64,000 nt of DNA from WLMZ01 sp038227995 (GCA_038227995.1 JBBRPP010000027.1:1-64000); one strand, 5' to 3'. Shown: positions 33,763 to 42,130, counted from the first letter of the stretch. Made by a program: numbers and translations. Notes: generated by a model from the letters alone, not told the origin.

Positions 33763-33802
33763 TGACCTGGAAGTGAACGTGACCTGAACCAACAGGTGAA
33801 CG
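33763..33802 (-). promoter_or_regulatory. PHO-box-like direct repeats upstream of the pst operon
   Basis: On the minus strand, GTTCACC-type repeats recur: their complements begin at 33763 (TGACC), 33774, 33785 and 33797 (TGAAC), that is, at 11, 11 and 12 bases. PhoP of Streptomyces and relatives binds direct repeats of 11 bases with the GTTCACC core. The site lies 27 bases before the first gene, so PhoP activation under phosphate limitation is likely for the whole operon. Confidence 0.75.
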
Positions 33803-33866
33803 ACACATGAATTGCGCAAGGTGCGTCCCGAAACACTGCGCTCCGCGCGAGCGGTGCCGCAGGACG

Positions 33867-34289
33867 TCAACCGCCGCGCTGCATCTGGTACCGAGCGGCA
33901 ACGGTGAAGTCACCGGTCCAGCGGTAGTGGTCGACATGGATGCTGGATGTGCGCCGCAACGTGCCGTCGGCGCGAGCGACGTAGATCTGATCGGTCGATC
34001 GCGGCGCGCATCCCGTGTTCGTGGCTGCGGCAGTCACACGACCGGACCGGTCGAGACGCAGAAACGTGGTCGCGGGCACCCGCACGACCACCGGCTGCTG
34101 CGACGGCGTCAGCGTGACACTGAGCGGGACCGGGGACACGCGTGGATGGTGGCACGCCGTCGCTTCGACGAGGACGACATGCGAGCTCGCCGCCGAGGCA
34201 TGACCGAAGACGGGCACCGCGATGGCACACGCGCCGACCGCAGCAACGATCGTGCGGACCAACCACGTGATCCCGGCAATGCGCGACAT
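33867..34289 (-). CDS. Small secreted protein of unknown function
   Basis: A 140-residue exported protein. Signal peptide: ITWLVRTIVAAVGACAIAV with cleavage near HASA. The mature part is about 100 residues and looks beta-rich (SVTLTPSQQPVVVRVPATTF, then VTAAATNTGCAP), with two cysteines that could form a disulfide. ATG 34289 has GAGGAG upstream. It is transcribed in the same direction as the phosphate operon but lies 65 bases upstream of the PHO-box site, so it is probably a separate unit. No family is recognised. Confidence 0.65.
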   Translation of the reverse strand: MSRIAGITWLVRTIVAAVGACAIAVPVFGHASAASSHVVLVEATACHHPRVSPVPLSVTLTPSQQPVVVRVPATTFLRLDRSGRVTAAATNTGCAPRSTDQIYVARADGTLRRTSSIHVDHYRWTGDFTVAARYQMQRGG

Positions 34290-34425
34290 GTCGGCGAACG
34301 CTCCTCGGCCGAGGTGCAATGGCGTGCGGGCGTCTCCCGCAGTGCTGACCTGGCGCCAGGAACATCGGACCGACCAGCGAGCAGCTCAATGCCTTTGCCG
34401 AACACTTGAGCGATTCACCGTGCGT

Positions 34426-35250
34426 TCATGTGCGCGGCCGGTGCGCCGCCCGAACAACCGCGGCAACACGGCCGTCATCGCTCGCGACCCACAGGTCGAA
34501 GCCGTCCGCCGCATCGATCACGGTGACGCGGACTGCCGCACCAGGGGCGATGGCCTCGTGATGTTCGAGCGCAACCGTCAGCGGCGAGCGCAGTTCGCGA
34601 CGCCGCGCCAACTGCTCTTCCACCATCGCCCAATACACCGAGTTGTTCACATGGCCGAGGACGTCGTAGTCGACGAACCGCAGCGGCCACTCGCTGACGT
34701 CAACGCCGGGGACATCGGTGACATCCTTCGGTGGTCGAGTCGGCAGGTTGTGTCGCGCACTCACGACTCGCCCACCCGCCGCGCCACCGAACTGCTCGGT
34801 GAAACCGGGCGGCAACGACACCGGCTTCATCGTCGCCATGTCGACGTGAACCCACAGCGTCACAGCCTCGATCACCCCGGCGGGACGATCGTCACCATCG
34901 CCAGAACCATCGCCATCGCGCTCGCCGATGACGCTGTAGCGACGCTCGGCCCACCGCGGACCGATCCCACTGCACCACGTCGCCAGCGACACGATGTCGA
35001 GGTACTTGGGGAAGTGGTCGACGGTGATCGTCGTGCGTCGGGCAACCCACGCGGTCGGGTTCGGCGTTCCTGCATCACGCGAATCGTCGTTGGCAATGTC
35101 CTGCAGATAACGCGCACACGCGTCGAACCGCAGCCGGCCACCCGCTGACGCATCCGCGAGACGAACCCGTCGGCACGCGGTGTAGACGCGGCCCGATTCC
35201 GGCCGGGGTACGAGCGGGTTCGGGTCCGCCGGCGAGGCCGCAATGCTCAT
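34426..35250 (-). CDS. Acyl-ACP thioesterase-like double hotdog protein
   Basis: A 274-residue protein with two hotdog halves. The first contains RLRFDACARYLQDIANDD and the second FVDYDVLGHVNNSVYWAMVEE, the typical DxxGHVNN helix of FatA/FatB-like and YbgC-like thioesterases. It probably releases fatty acids from acyl carrier protein or CoA; chain length is unknown. A Gly/Asp-rich insertion (about residues 112-123) separates strands of the first half. An AT-rich island (TATTTAAT on the minus strand near 35277-35284) is a candidate -10 region. It is divergent from the small gene and whiB to its right. Confidence 0.82.
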   Translation of the reverse strand: MSIAASPADPNPLVPRPESGRVYTACRRVRLADASAGGRLRFDACARYLQDIANDDSRDAGTPNPTAWVARRTTITVDHFPKYLDIVSLATWCSGIGPRWAERRYSVIGERDGDGSGDGDDRPAGVIEAVTLWVHVDMATMKPVSLPPGFTEQFGGAAGGRVVSARHNLPTRPPKDVTDVPGVDVSEWPLRFVDYDVLGHVNNSVYWAMVEEQLARRRELRSPLTVALEHHEAIAPGAAVRVTVIDAADGFDLWVASDDGRVAAVVRAAHRPRT

Positions 35251-35371
35251 CGCGACGACCTTACCGACGCGCCTGAATTAAATAGGTTGCGGCTCGCGGT
35301 GATCTGTGGTTTCCTTGACCTCGGTTCGGCACGGTGCCGACAGACTGCCACGGATTCCCAAGGACACTTCG

Positions 35372-35554
35372 ATGACTCACTCGCACGCACACTCAGCAGC
35401 CGGCGCAGCCGCCGCTGTTGCGCGCGTCCGCGTGCAGCAAGTCCTTGGTTATGGCTGGCCGACCGCGTTCTCCCCATGTGATTCCACCACCGGCTTCATC
35501 ATGGAGAACGCAAACAAGCGCCAGCCCCGACGGCTCGGTCAGCGAACGACGTAA
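35372..35554 (+). CDS. Small protein with its own terminator, upstream of whiB
   Basis: A 60-residue reading frame supported by AAGGA seven bases before the ATG and by a strong terminator 26 bases after the TAA. The N-terminus is His/Ala-rich (MTHSHAHSAAGAAAAV), the middle hydrophobic and aromatic (VLGYGWPTAFSP) and the C-terminus basic (NKRQPRRLGQRTT). No family is recognised. The unit sits between the thioesterase and whiB and could be a genuine small protein or a leader peptide whose translation affects read-through into whiB. Confidence 0.55.
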   Translation: MTHSHAHSAAGAAAAVARVRVQQVLGYGWPTAFSPCDSTTGFIMENANKRQPRRLGQRTT

Positions 35555-35580
35555 CACACGTCGAGCACATCGCTCCGAGG

Positions 35581-35617
35581 CCGCCGGGAACCACTCCCCG
35601 GCGGTCTTTTTGCTTTT
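35581..35617 (+). terminator. Rho-independent terminator before whiB
   Basis: Arms CCGCCGGG (35581-35588) and CCCGGCGG (35597-35604) are followed by TCTTTTTGCTTTT, a classic intrinsic terminator and the clearest one in the window. It ends the short transcript carrying the 60-residue frame and separates it from whiB. Confidence 0.9.
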
Positions 35618-35688
35618 CCGCCCACATCGCCACCTCCGTCGCATCGACGCACCACACGAACCAACGCAATGAACCGAGAGGACCCGAG

Positions 35689-36054
35689 ATGTACGCCATC
35701 AACATCGAACTCGACAACACTCTGCTCGCCGGCTTCGGCGACAACACCCGCTCGCTCGACTGGGCCAAGGCCCGCTGCCGCGACGGCAACGGAACCCTGA
35801 CCCATCTCTTCTTCTCCGACCAGCCGATCGACACGGCCCGCGCCAAGGCCATCTGCGGCAAGTGCCCACTCGCCGCATCATGCCTCGAAGGGGCGATCGA
35901 TCGGGTCGAGCCGTGGGGCGTCTGGGGTGGAGAGTTGCTCGAGTCGGGACGAATCGTGGCCAACAAGCGGCCGCGCGGACGTCCCCCGAAGCACCCGCGT
36001 CCACTCGTTGTCATCAACGAGGACGCCATCGCAATCCCGGTGCGGGTGGCCTGA
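35689..36054 (+). CDS. WhiB-family iron-sulfur transcription regulator
   Basis: A 121-residue WhiB-like protein, restricted to Actinobacteria and their phages, which binds a [4Fe-4S] cluster and the primary sigma factor. The four cluster cysteines are Cys30 and Cys56, Cys59, Cys65 (ICGKCPLAASC), followed by the glycine-rich turn GVWGGEL. The C-terminus has an RGRPPKHPRP stretch resembling an AT-hook DNA-binding element. The ATG has AGAGGA six bases upstream. It follows a strong terminator, so it has its own promoter or depends on read-through. Which WhiB subgroup it belongs to is not clear. Confidence 0.95.
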   Translation: MYAINIELDNTLLAGFGDNTRSLDWAKARCRDGNGTLTHLFFSDQPIDTARAKAICGKCPLAASCLEGAIDRVEPWGVWGGELLESGRIVANKRPRGRPPKHPRPLVVINEDAIAIPVRVA

Positions 36055-36189
36055 CGGTCACCCGCACAGGGACATGATCCCGGTCCGAGGCAACGCCTCC
36101 ACGAACGCCGTTGCAGAACCGCCGACGAATCCCCCCGTCGTCGGCGCTGAGCCGGCCATCGTGGGCACGAGCGACCCTCGGCCCGACCC

Positions 36190-36240
36190 CGAACGGGGTG
36201 ACTCGACCGCCGGCAACGGCAGCCGGGTCACCCCGTTTCG
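36190..36240 (+). terminator. Hairpin downstream of whiB
   Basis: CGGGGTGAC (36194-36202) pairs with GTCACCCCG (36227-36235), extended by flanking CGAA/TTCG, and an inner GCCGG/CCGGC stem fills the loop. It is followed by GGCTTTCCC, not a long T-run. It is probably the whiB terminator. Confidence 0.6.
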
Positions 36241-36322
36241 GCTTTCCCAGTCGGCCCAGCAGGCGATGTGACCCGGGTTGCAGCGACCGGAACACGGCAG
36301 GTTGGGTCGGTATCGTGAACAG

Positions 36323-36916
36323 GTGGCCGTCGACAAGCGCATCCTGTTCGGTTCACTGGGGGTCGCCGTCCTGATCAGCATCGGCGGTGGTTACCTCGTC
36401 AGTCGCAACGGCACCAACTCCAACGGCGGAGAGGTCACGATCGGTTCAGCCGGCACCTACCCGATCAACAACGAGATCCCCACCAACTCCGTCGTCACCG
36501 GCAAGCCGCTGCCGATCGTGACGCTCGAGGACTTCGACGGCAACACGTTCGAGACCAGCGAGCTGCTCGGCCACCCGCTGGTGATCAACGTCTGGAACAC
36601 CACGTGCGAACCGTGCAAGCGCGAGCTTCCGGCATTCGCGAAGGTCCATGCCGACCTCGGCGACACGGTGCGCTTCGTCGGCATCGACGCCGGAGAGATC
36701 GCGTCCAAATCCGATGTCGCCGCGTTCGCGAAGAAGTACGGCCTCGACTACGAGAGCTACCGCGACCTCAACGGCGTGCTGCTGGCCAAGCTCGGCATCA
36801 GCGGATTCCCGTACACGATCTTCGTGACGGCGAACGGAACGATCGTTGCCCAGAAGGGCACCGAGTTGACCGAAGCCACGATCCGCACGACGATCCAGAC
36901 CAAGTTGCTGTCGTGA
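36323..36916 (+). CDS. TlpA/ResA-like membrane-anchored thioredoxin
   Basis: A 197-residue thiol-disulfide protein with an N-terminal anchor helix (LFGSLGVAVLISIGGGYLV) and a thioredoxin fold facing outside. The active site WNTTCEPCKRELP has Cys95 and Cys98, and a cis-proline occurs in GISGFPYTIF. It probably keeps extracytoplasmic thiols reduced, for example in cytochrome c or oxidase maturation. GTG 36323 is chosen so that the anchor begins normally; its ribosome-binding site is weak. Its stop overlaps the ATG of the ccdA-like gene (TGATG), whose product would supply electrons. Confidence 0.88.
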   Translation: MAVDKRILFGSLGVAVLISIGGGYLVSRNGTNSNGGEVTIGSAGTYPINNEIPTNSVVTGKPLPIVTLEDFDGNTFETSELLGHPLVINVWNTTCEPCKRELPAFAKVHADLGDTVRFVGIDAGEIASKSDVAAFAKKYGLDYESYRDLNGVLLAKLGISGFPYTIFVTANGTIVAQKGTELTEATIRTTIQTKLLS

Positions 36917-37770
36917 TGCTTGCGTTCGACGAGCGATTCGCGCTGAGTTTCGCGACCGGCATCTTCGCCGCCGTGAATCCGTGCGGCTTCGTGCTGTTGC
37001 CGACGTACCTCATGTACTACCTCGGGCTCGAAGGCTCGAAGCCGGGCTCGCAGCGGGCCAGGGTGCAGCGCGCGCTGCTGGTGAGTGCGGCCACATCGGC
37101 CGGATTCATCAGCGTGTACCTCGTGATCGGCACCATCACACGACTCTTCACCTCGTACATCCAGCAGAACGCGAAGTACGCGTCGTTCGTGATCGGGCTC
37201 GCGTTGATCGTGCTCGGGTGCTTCATGCTCGCCGGGTGGAAGCCCCGGTTCGCGACGCCCCAATTGGCTGCGGGGCGCGAGCGCAACCAGACCTTCGCAT
37301 CGATGTTCAGCTTCGGCGTTGCCTACGCGGTCGCCTCGATCGGGTGCACGATCGGGTTGCTGTTGGCCAACGTGTTCGGCACGTTCTCGACCAACGGCTA
37401 TCTCAGCGGCGTGTTCAGCATCGTCCTGTACGGGCTCGGTATGGCGCTGGTCGTGACGGCCCTCACCGTCACCCTCGCGTTCGCGAGCGGTGGCCTGCTG
37501 CGGTTTCTGCGCAACGGGCTGAAGTACATGGACCGCATCGCGGCCTGCTTCGTGATCTTCACCGGCCTCTACCTGTCCTGGTACTGGTTCAGCCAGATCT
37601 CGGACCGCGGGACGTCGAAGACGCGGATCGACTCCTGGTACGACAGCCTCAAGAACTTCATGGACAGCATCGAGACGTGGAAGCTCGGTGTCGTGCTCGG
37701 CAGCGTCGTCGGGGCAGCCATCGTCTACGTCGTCGCCAGTCGCCGCGGCAATCACAAGGCCGACGCCTGA
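36916..37770 (+). CDS. ccdA: CcdA/DsbD-type membrane thiol reductant transporter
   Basis: A 284-residue protein with six or more helices that passes reducing equivalents from cytoplasmic thioredoxin to the TlpA-like partner. The two redox cysteines are in AAVNPCGFVLLPTYL in helix 1 and YAVASIGCTIGLLLAN in helix 4, each near a proline or in the expected position of CcdA. The C-terminal part carries an extra helix (GVVLGSVVGAAIVYVV) beyond the core. The one-base overlap with tlpA and a second one-base overlap with the next gene make a three-gene operon. The CcdA product may serve the cytochrome oxidase encoded at the end of the window. Confidence 0.9.
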   Translation: MLAFDERFALSFATGIFAAVNPCGFVLLPTYLMYYLGLEGSKPGSQRARVQRALLVSAATSAGFISVYLVIGTITRLFTSYIQQNAKYASFVIGLALIVLGCFMLAGWKPRFATPQLAAGRERNQTFASMFSFGVAYAVASIGCTIGLLLANVFGTFSTNGYLSGVFSIVLYGLGMALVVTALTVTLAFASGGLLRFLRNGLKYMDRIAACFVIFTGLYLSWYWFSQISDRGTSKTRIDSWYDSLKNFMDSIETWKLGVVLGSVVGAAIVYVVASRRGNHKADA

Positions 37771-38366
37771 TGTTGGCCGAGTTGCTCGCGACGCCCGGTG
37801 TCCGCGAGGAAAGCGTGCTGCGTTCGCGCTTCGGGTTCATGGCGTTCCACGGCGGCTCGCTGGAAGAGATGACCGACGTCATCGCGGCCGCCGCGGCGCA
37901 ACGCAGCGGCGCCAGCTACTACGGCTTGCTGCAACCGCGCGACCTCAACTGGCACATCCCGTCGCACAAGCTGAGTCCCACCGAATCACCGGCGATGGCC
38001 GAGTTCCTCGAACACGTCGACGTCGTGGTCACCGTTCACGGCTACGGCCGGCAGAGCCTGTTCACCACGTTGTTGCTCGGCGGCACCAACCGCACGCTGG
38101 CCGCGCACCTCGCCCCGTTCCTGCGCCAACACCTGCCCGCGTACGACATCCGCATCGACCTCGACACGATCCCCAGCGACCTGCGTGGGCAGCATCCGCT
38201 CAACCCGGTGAACCTGCCCCGCCAACAGGGCGTGCAGATCGAACTGCCACCTCGTGTGCGCGGCTCGAGCCCGCTGTGGTGGGACTGGGAAGGTCCCGGC
38301 CACACGCCGCACACCGAGGCCCTCATCGATGGGCTGGCCGAGGCTGCAACCGCCTGGCCCCTCTGA
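37770..38366 (+). CDS. Poly-gamma-glutamate hydrolase family (DUF867) protein
   Basis: A 198-residue cytoplasmic-looking protein (no signal peptide) resembling the gamma-PGA hydrolase/DUF867 family, zinc peptidases related to phage P-gamma-glutamate depolymerases. Supporting elements are FMAFHGGSLEEMTD with a candidate metal His, SYYGLLQPRDLNWHIPSHKL, DVVVTVHGYGR and VLLGGTN-like LLLGGTN with a later NPVNLPRQQGVQIELPP. All four parts appear in family order. The substrate is an inference; many such genes are not linked to polyglutamate. Its ATG overlaps the ccdA stop by one base, an unexpected coupling. Confidence 0.78.
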   Translation: MLAELLATPGVREESVLRSRFGFMAFHGGSLEEMTDVIAAAAAQRSGASYYGLLQPRDLNWHIPSHKLSPTESPAMAEFLEHVDVVVTVHGYGRQSLFTTLLLGGTNRTLAAHLAPFLRQHLPAYDIRIDLDTIPSDLRGQHPLNPVNLPRQQGVQIELPPRVRGSSPLWWDWEGPGHTPHTEALIDGLAEAATAWPL

Positions 38367-38401
38367 TCGGGTCGTCAGCGCTACGGCGACTCGGCGCGAG
38401 A

Positions 38402-38431
38402 TACGGCGCGAGTCGCTACGGCGCGAGTCGC
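38402..38431. repeat. 15-base tandem duplication across the pdxH stop
   Basis: TACGGCGCGAGTCGC occurs twice in direct succession (38402-38416 and 38417-38431), with a partial third copy before it. The right copy encodes the last residues of PdxH and the left copy lies just beyond its stop codon. It is probably replication slippage. Confidence 0.7.
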
Positions 38432-39072
38432 TCGATGATCCACGCGTCGCGAGCCGCTGCCGGATCGCGCCGATAGCGGAACCGATCGTGAAGGCGGCTC
38501 GGTCGCCCCTGCCACACCTCGGCATCGGTGACGGTGATCCGCCAGCCTCCCCAGTTCGGTGGGCGAGGGATGTTCTCGATTCCGGCGAAGCGCGCCTCGA
38601 CCTGCGCGACCAAGACTTCGAGCGCGGCCCGATCAGCGATCACGTCGGATTGCGGCGACGCCCACGCACCGATCTGCGACGAACGCGGCCGCAGCGCGTA
38701 GTACGCGTCGGAGATCTCATCGCTGGTGCGGGCGATCGTTCCACGGCAGCGCATCTGGCGGTGCAACTGCAGCCACGTGAACAGCGCCGAGACGTTCGGG
38801 TTGGCCTCGAATTGGCGGCTCTTGACGGATTCGTAGTTGGTGTAGAACGTGAGGCCGTCACCGGACACGTCGCGCGCGAGCACATATCGGCTGTCCGGCA
38901 CGCCGTCGACATCGACCGAACCGACGACCATCGCATTGGGCTCGACGCAACCGGCTTCCTCGGCCTGGTCGTACCACCGATGCCACTGCGCGATCGGATC
39001 CGCGGCAAGATCGTCGCGCTCGAGCCCGGCCGTCTCGTACTGCACCCGTCGATCGCGAATGGAGTCCGACAT
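38416..39072 (-). CDS. pdxH: Pyridoxamine 5'-phosphate oxidase
   Basis: A 218-residue FMN-dependent enzyme making pyridoxal 5'-phosphate, the last step of vitamin B6 synthesis and salvage. Recognisable elements are MSDSIRDRRVQYETAGL, DPIAQWHRWYDQAEEAG, the FMN-binding SRYVLARDVSGDGLTFYTNY and KSRQFEANPNVSALFTW, RGTIART, and the C-terminal GRPSRLHDRFRYRR. Length is normal. The ATG overlaps the serS stop by one base, so it is co-translated with serS. It converges on the DUF867 gene. Confidence 0.96.
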   Translation of the reverse strand: MSDSIRDRRVQYETAGLERDDLAADPIAQWHRWYDQAEEAGCVEPNAMVVGSVDVDGVPDSRYVLARDVSGDGLTFYTNYESVKSRQFEANPNVSALFTWLQLHRQMRCRGTIARTSDEISDAYYALRPRSSQIGAWASPQSDVIADRAALEVLVAQVEARFAGIENIPRPPNWGGWRITVTDAEVWQGRPSRLHDRFRYRRDPAAARDAWIIERLAP

Positions 39073-40364
39073 CAGGTCGCAGGGATGACTGTCGCACCGC
39101 GCATGTACGGCAGCAGCACGTCGGGGATTCGGATGCTGCCATCTGCCTGGCGGTTGTTCTCGATGATCGCGGCCCACACACGCGGCACGGCCAGCGCAGA
39201 GCCGTTGAGGGTGTGCGCGATCTCCGTGCCCTTCTTGTCGGGGCGACGGAAGCGGATGTCGGCTCGGCGAGCCTGGTAGTCGCTGAACCAGCTGACCGAG
39301 CTGACCTCCAGCCACTTGTCGCAACCGGGCGCGTAGACCTCGATGTCGAACGAGCGGTAGTGGCTCTGACCCATGTCACCCGTGCAGATCTCGATGATCC
39401 GGTACGGCAAACCCAACGACGCGATCGTGCGCTCGGCACGCGCCGTCATCTCGGTCAGCAGATCGGCCGCCTGCTCGGGGGTCGCGACCGCGAGGATCTC
39501 GACCTTGTCGAACTCGTGCGTGCGCAGCATGCCGCGCGTGTCACGCCCGGCCGAGCCTGCTTCGCGACGGAAGCACGAGGTGTGGGCCATCAACCGCGCC
39601 GGCAGTTGCGCTTCGTCGAGGATCTCGTTCGCGTACAGCGACGTGAGCGGCACCTCGGCGGTGGGGATCGCCCACAGGTCGTCGCGTTCGATCGCGAACG
39701 CATCGTCGGCGAACTTCGGCAACTGCCCGGTGGCCGTCAACGTCGCCGTGGTGACCATCTGCGGCGGACGGATCTCTTCGAACGCGTCGGCGTTGTTGTC
39801 GAGCGCGAGCTGACACAGCGCACGAGCCATCGTCGCGCCGAGCCCGCGCTGCATCGTGAACATCGCGCCGCTGATCTTCGTCGCGCGTTCGTTGTCGAGG
39901 ATGCCGAGCGCTGTGGCACTCTCCCAGTGCGGGACGCGCTGATGGTCGGGGAACGAGTTGGGCAGGTTGACGGGACCCTTGACGAGCGGGTTGTCGTCCT
40001 CGCCGGCGCCGTCGGGCGCATCGGGCGACGGCAGGTTCGGAATGCGCAACATCACCTGACGGAGCGCTTCGGAGAGTTCGTCGTGCTCGGCCGCCAGAAC
40101 CCTTTCGGTCTCGCCGAGATCGCGGCTCTCTGTCATCGCCACCTCAGCAGCCGTCATGTCGCCGGCCTTGCGTGACTGTCCGACGATCTTGCTCAGCTCG
40201 TTGACCTGGCGCCGCAGATCATCGCGCTCACCGGTGATCTTCAGCAGCCGCGCATCGAGGGAGGAAGCGTGATCGAGCTGTTCGAGGAGTTCGGGTTTGC
40301 CCCGCCGAGCGAGCGCTGCGCGCACACCAGCGGGATCGGTACGGAGGAGACGGACGTCGATCAC
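39072..40364 (-). CDS. serS: Seryl-tRNA synthetase
   Basis: A 430-residue class II aminoacyl-tRNA synthetase charging tRNA-Ser and tRNA-Sec. The N-terminal coiled-coil arm (about 25-105) that grips the tRNA long arm is present. Class II motifs follow: motif 2 CFRREAGSAGRDTRGMLRTH, the preceding TAEVPLTSLYANEI, and motif 3 NGSALAVPRVWAAIIENN. DIEVYAPGCDKWLEVSSVS is a serine-site hallmark. Length is normal. It is divergent from the ABC transporter genes; pdxH follows with a one-base overlap. Confidence 0.97.
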   Translation of the reverse strand: MIDVRLLRTDPAGVRAALARRGKPELLEQLDHASSLDARLLKITGERDDLRRQVNELSKIVGQSRKAGDMTAAEVAMTESRDLGETERVLAAEHDELSEALRQVMLRIPNLPSPDAPDGAGEDDNPLVKGPVNLPNSFPDHQRVPHWESATALGILDNERATKISGAMFTMQRGLGATMARALCQLALDNNADAFEEIRPPQMVTTATLTATGQLPKFADDAFAIERDDLWAIPTAEVPLTSLYANEILDEAQLPARLMAHTSCFRREAGSAGRDTRGMLRTHEFDKVEILAVATPEQAADLLTEMTARAERTIASLGLPYRIIEICTGDMGQSHYRSFDIEVYAPGCDKWLEVSSVSWFSDYQARRADIRFRRPDKKGTEIAHTLNGSALAVPRVWAAIIENNRQADGSIRIPDVLLPYMRGATVIPAT

Positions 40365-40496
40365 AGGTGGCCAGGCTACTCCGGGGTCATCGATGGATCC
40401 CGAAGCGTTTCGGCGTGTCCAGCGACGGCGCGTGTCACATCGACGAGTGCCCGGGCGATTTCAGTGTCCGACCGCGGTGCCGTAGCGTGAGCCCTC

Positions 40497-41408
40497 GTGG
40501 TTGCATCGGTGGTCGTCGAGGATCTCGTTGTTCGCTATGGCGATCTGCTCGCCGTCGATCACGTGTCGTTCACCGCCGAGGCCGGACAGGTCACGACCGT
40601 GCTCGGACCGAACGGCGCCGGCAAGACCAGCACGATCGAGGTGTGCGAGGGCTATCGCTGCGGCGCGTCCGGTTCGGTTCGCGTGCTCGGTCTCGACCCC
40701 TCTCGACAACAGGCCGAGCTGAGCAAGCGCATGGGCGTGATGTTGCAAGAGGGCGGAGTCTCGCCATCTGCGCGAGTCGGCGACGTGGCCCGGCTCTACT
40801 GCGATCTGTACGACAAGGGCGCCGTAGCGGGCGAGCTACTGGAGATGGTCGGGCTCACCGATCGAGCCCGCTCGAACTATCGGCGACTCTCCGGCGGCGA
40901 GAAGCAGCGGCTGTCGCTGGTGCTCGCGCTCGCGGCCAAGCCCGATGTCGCGTTCCTCGACGAGCCGACCTCCGGTGTCGACATCACCGGCCGTCAGATG
41001 ATCCGCACGATCGTCCACGAGCTTGCCGCGAACGGCTGCGCCGTGGTGTTGGCCACCCACGAGCTCGACGAAGCGGAGAAGGTCGCCGACCGCGTCGTCA
41101 TCTTCGATCACGGCAAGGTCGTCGCCGACGGGGCACTCGACGATCTGCGTCGCGGCCACGACGAGATCCGCTTCAGCAGTTCATCCGATCTCGACACCGC
41201 TGCGCTCAGCGCAGCGATCGGGCTCGGTGTTCGCACCATCGGCGGCGGCGAGTTCGCGGCAGACGGCGACGCGAGCCATGTCGCCCCGTTGACCGCATGG
41301 CTGGCGGCGAACGGACACCCGATCGCGGATCTCCGTGCCGGTCGGCAACGCCTCGAAGACGTGTTCCTGCGACTCACCGGGCAGACCGAGAACGGCCGAC
41401 CGACGTGA
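40497..41408 (+). CDS. ABC exporter ATPase
   Basis: A 303-residue ATPase of a two-gene exporter. Walker A GPNGAGKTS, Q-loop MLQEGGVSP, signature RLSGGEKQRLS, Walker B VAFLDEPTSGVD and switch His in LATHELDEAEK are all present. The C-terminal 80 residues form the extra domain common to daunorubicin/multidrug-type exporters. The start is GTG 40497. Its stop overlaps the permease GTG by four bases. The exported compound is unknown. Confidence 0.92.
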   Translation: MVASVVVEDLVVRYGDLLAVDHVSFTAEAGQVTTVLGPNGAGKTSTIEVCEGYRCGASGSVRVLGLDPSRQQAELSKRMGVMLQEGGVSPSARVGDVARLYCDLYDKGAVAGELLEMVGLTDRARSNYRRLSGGEKQRLSLVLALAAKPDVAFLDEPTSGVDITGRQMIRTIVHELAANGCAVVLATHELDEAEKVADRVVIFDHGKVVADGALDDLRRGHDEIRFSSSSDLDTAALSAAIGLGVRTIGGGEFAADGDASHVAPLTAWLAANGHPIADLRAGRQRLEDVFLRLTGQTENGRPT

Positions 41409-42130
41409 GCGCGCTGCAAGCCCAGGCCCGGCACGAGGTCACGTCGACATTGCGGAACAGCGAGCAGCTGCTGCTCACGTTGGTCATCCCCGTGATGTTG
41501 CTCGTGTTCTTCAGCATCGTCGACGTCTTGCCGACCGGCACCAAGAACTCGGTCGATTTCCTCGCACCCGGGATCCTCGGTCTGGCCGTGATGTCGACCG
41601 CGATGGTGAGCCTCGGCATCGGTACCGGATTCGAGCGCACCTACAAGGTGTTGAAGCGTCTCGGGGCGACACCGCTGGGCCGCGGCCGGTTGATCGCGGC
41701 CAAGATCGTGTCGGTGATCGTCGTCGAACTGATCCAGTTCGCCGTGTTGATTCCGGTCGCGTACGCGCTCGGTTGGCGGCCGAGCGCGCCGAACTGGCTG
41801 GCAGCCCTCGGTGCGATGGTCGTCGGCACGATGGCGTTTGCCGGCATCGGCCTCAGCCTCGCCGGTCGGCTGCGTGGCGAGATCAACCTCGCCGCACAGA
41901 ACGGTCTGTACCTCGTGTTGCTGTTGCTCGGTGGCATGGTCATCCCGTTCGCGAAGCTGCCCGGACCGATCTCGGCCGTTGCCAAGGCGCTGCCGTCGGG
42001 CGCGCTCGCCGACGTGCTGCGCGAGGCGTTGACCCATGCCGGTACGCGTCCGGGTACATCGTGGATCATCCTCGCTGCGTGGGCGACCGTGGCGCCGCTC
42101 GCCGCGACACGGCTCTTCCGCTGGGAGTAG
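41405..42130 (+). CDS. ABC exporter permease (ABC-2 type)
   Basis: A 241-residue ABC-2 membrane protein with about six helices: EQLLLTLVIPVMLLVFFSIV, LAPGILGLAVMSTAMVSLGI, IVVELIQFAVLIPVAYALGW, ALGAMVVGTMAFAGIGLSLAG, LYLVLLLLGGMVIPFAKLPG and the last near IILAAWATVAPLAA. The conserved LRRLGATPL-type element between helices 2 and 3 is KVLKRLGATPLGRGRLI. GTG 41405 overlaps the ATPase stop, indicating translational coupling. It pairs with the ATPase to export a drug, lipid or peptide. Confidence 0.9.
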   Translation: MSALQAQARHEVTSTLRNSEQLLLTLVIPVMLLVFFSIVDVLPTGTKNSVDFLAPGILGLAVMSTAMVSLGIGTGFERTYKVLKRLGATPLGRGRLIAAKIVSVIVVELIQFAVLIPVAYALGWRPSAPNWLAALGAMVVGTMAFAGIGLSLAGRLRGEINLAAQNGLYLVLLLLGGMVIPFAKLPGPISAVAKALPSGALADVLREALTHAGTRPGTSWIILAAWATVAPLAATRLFRWE

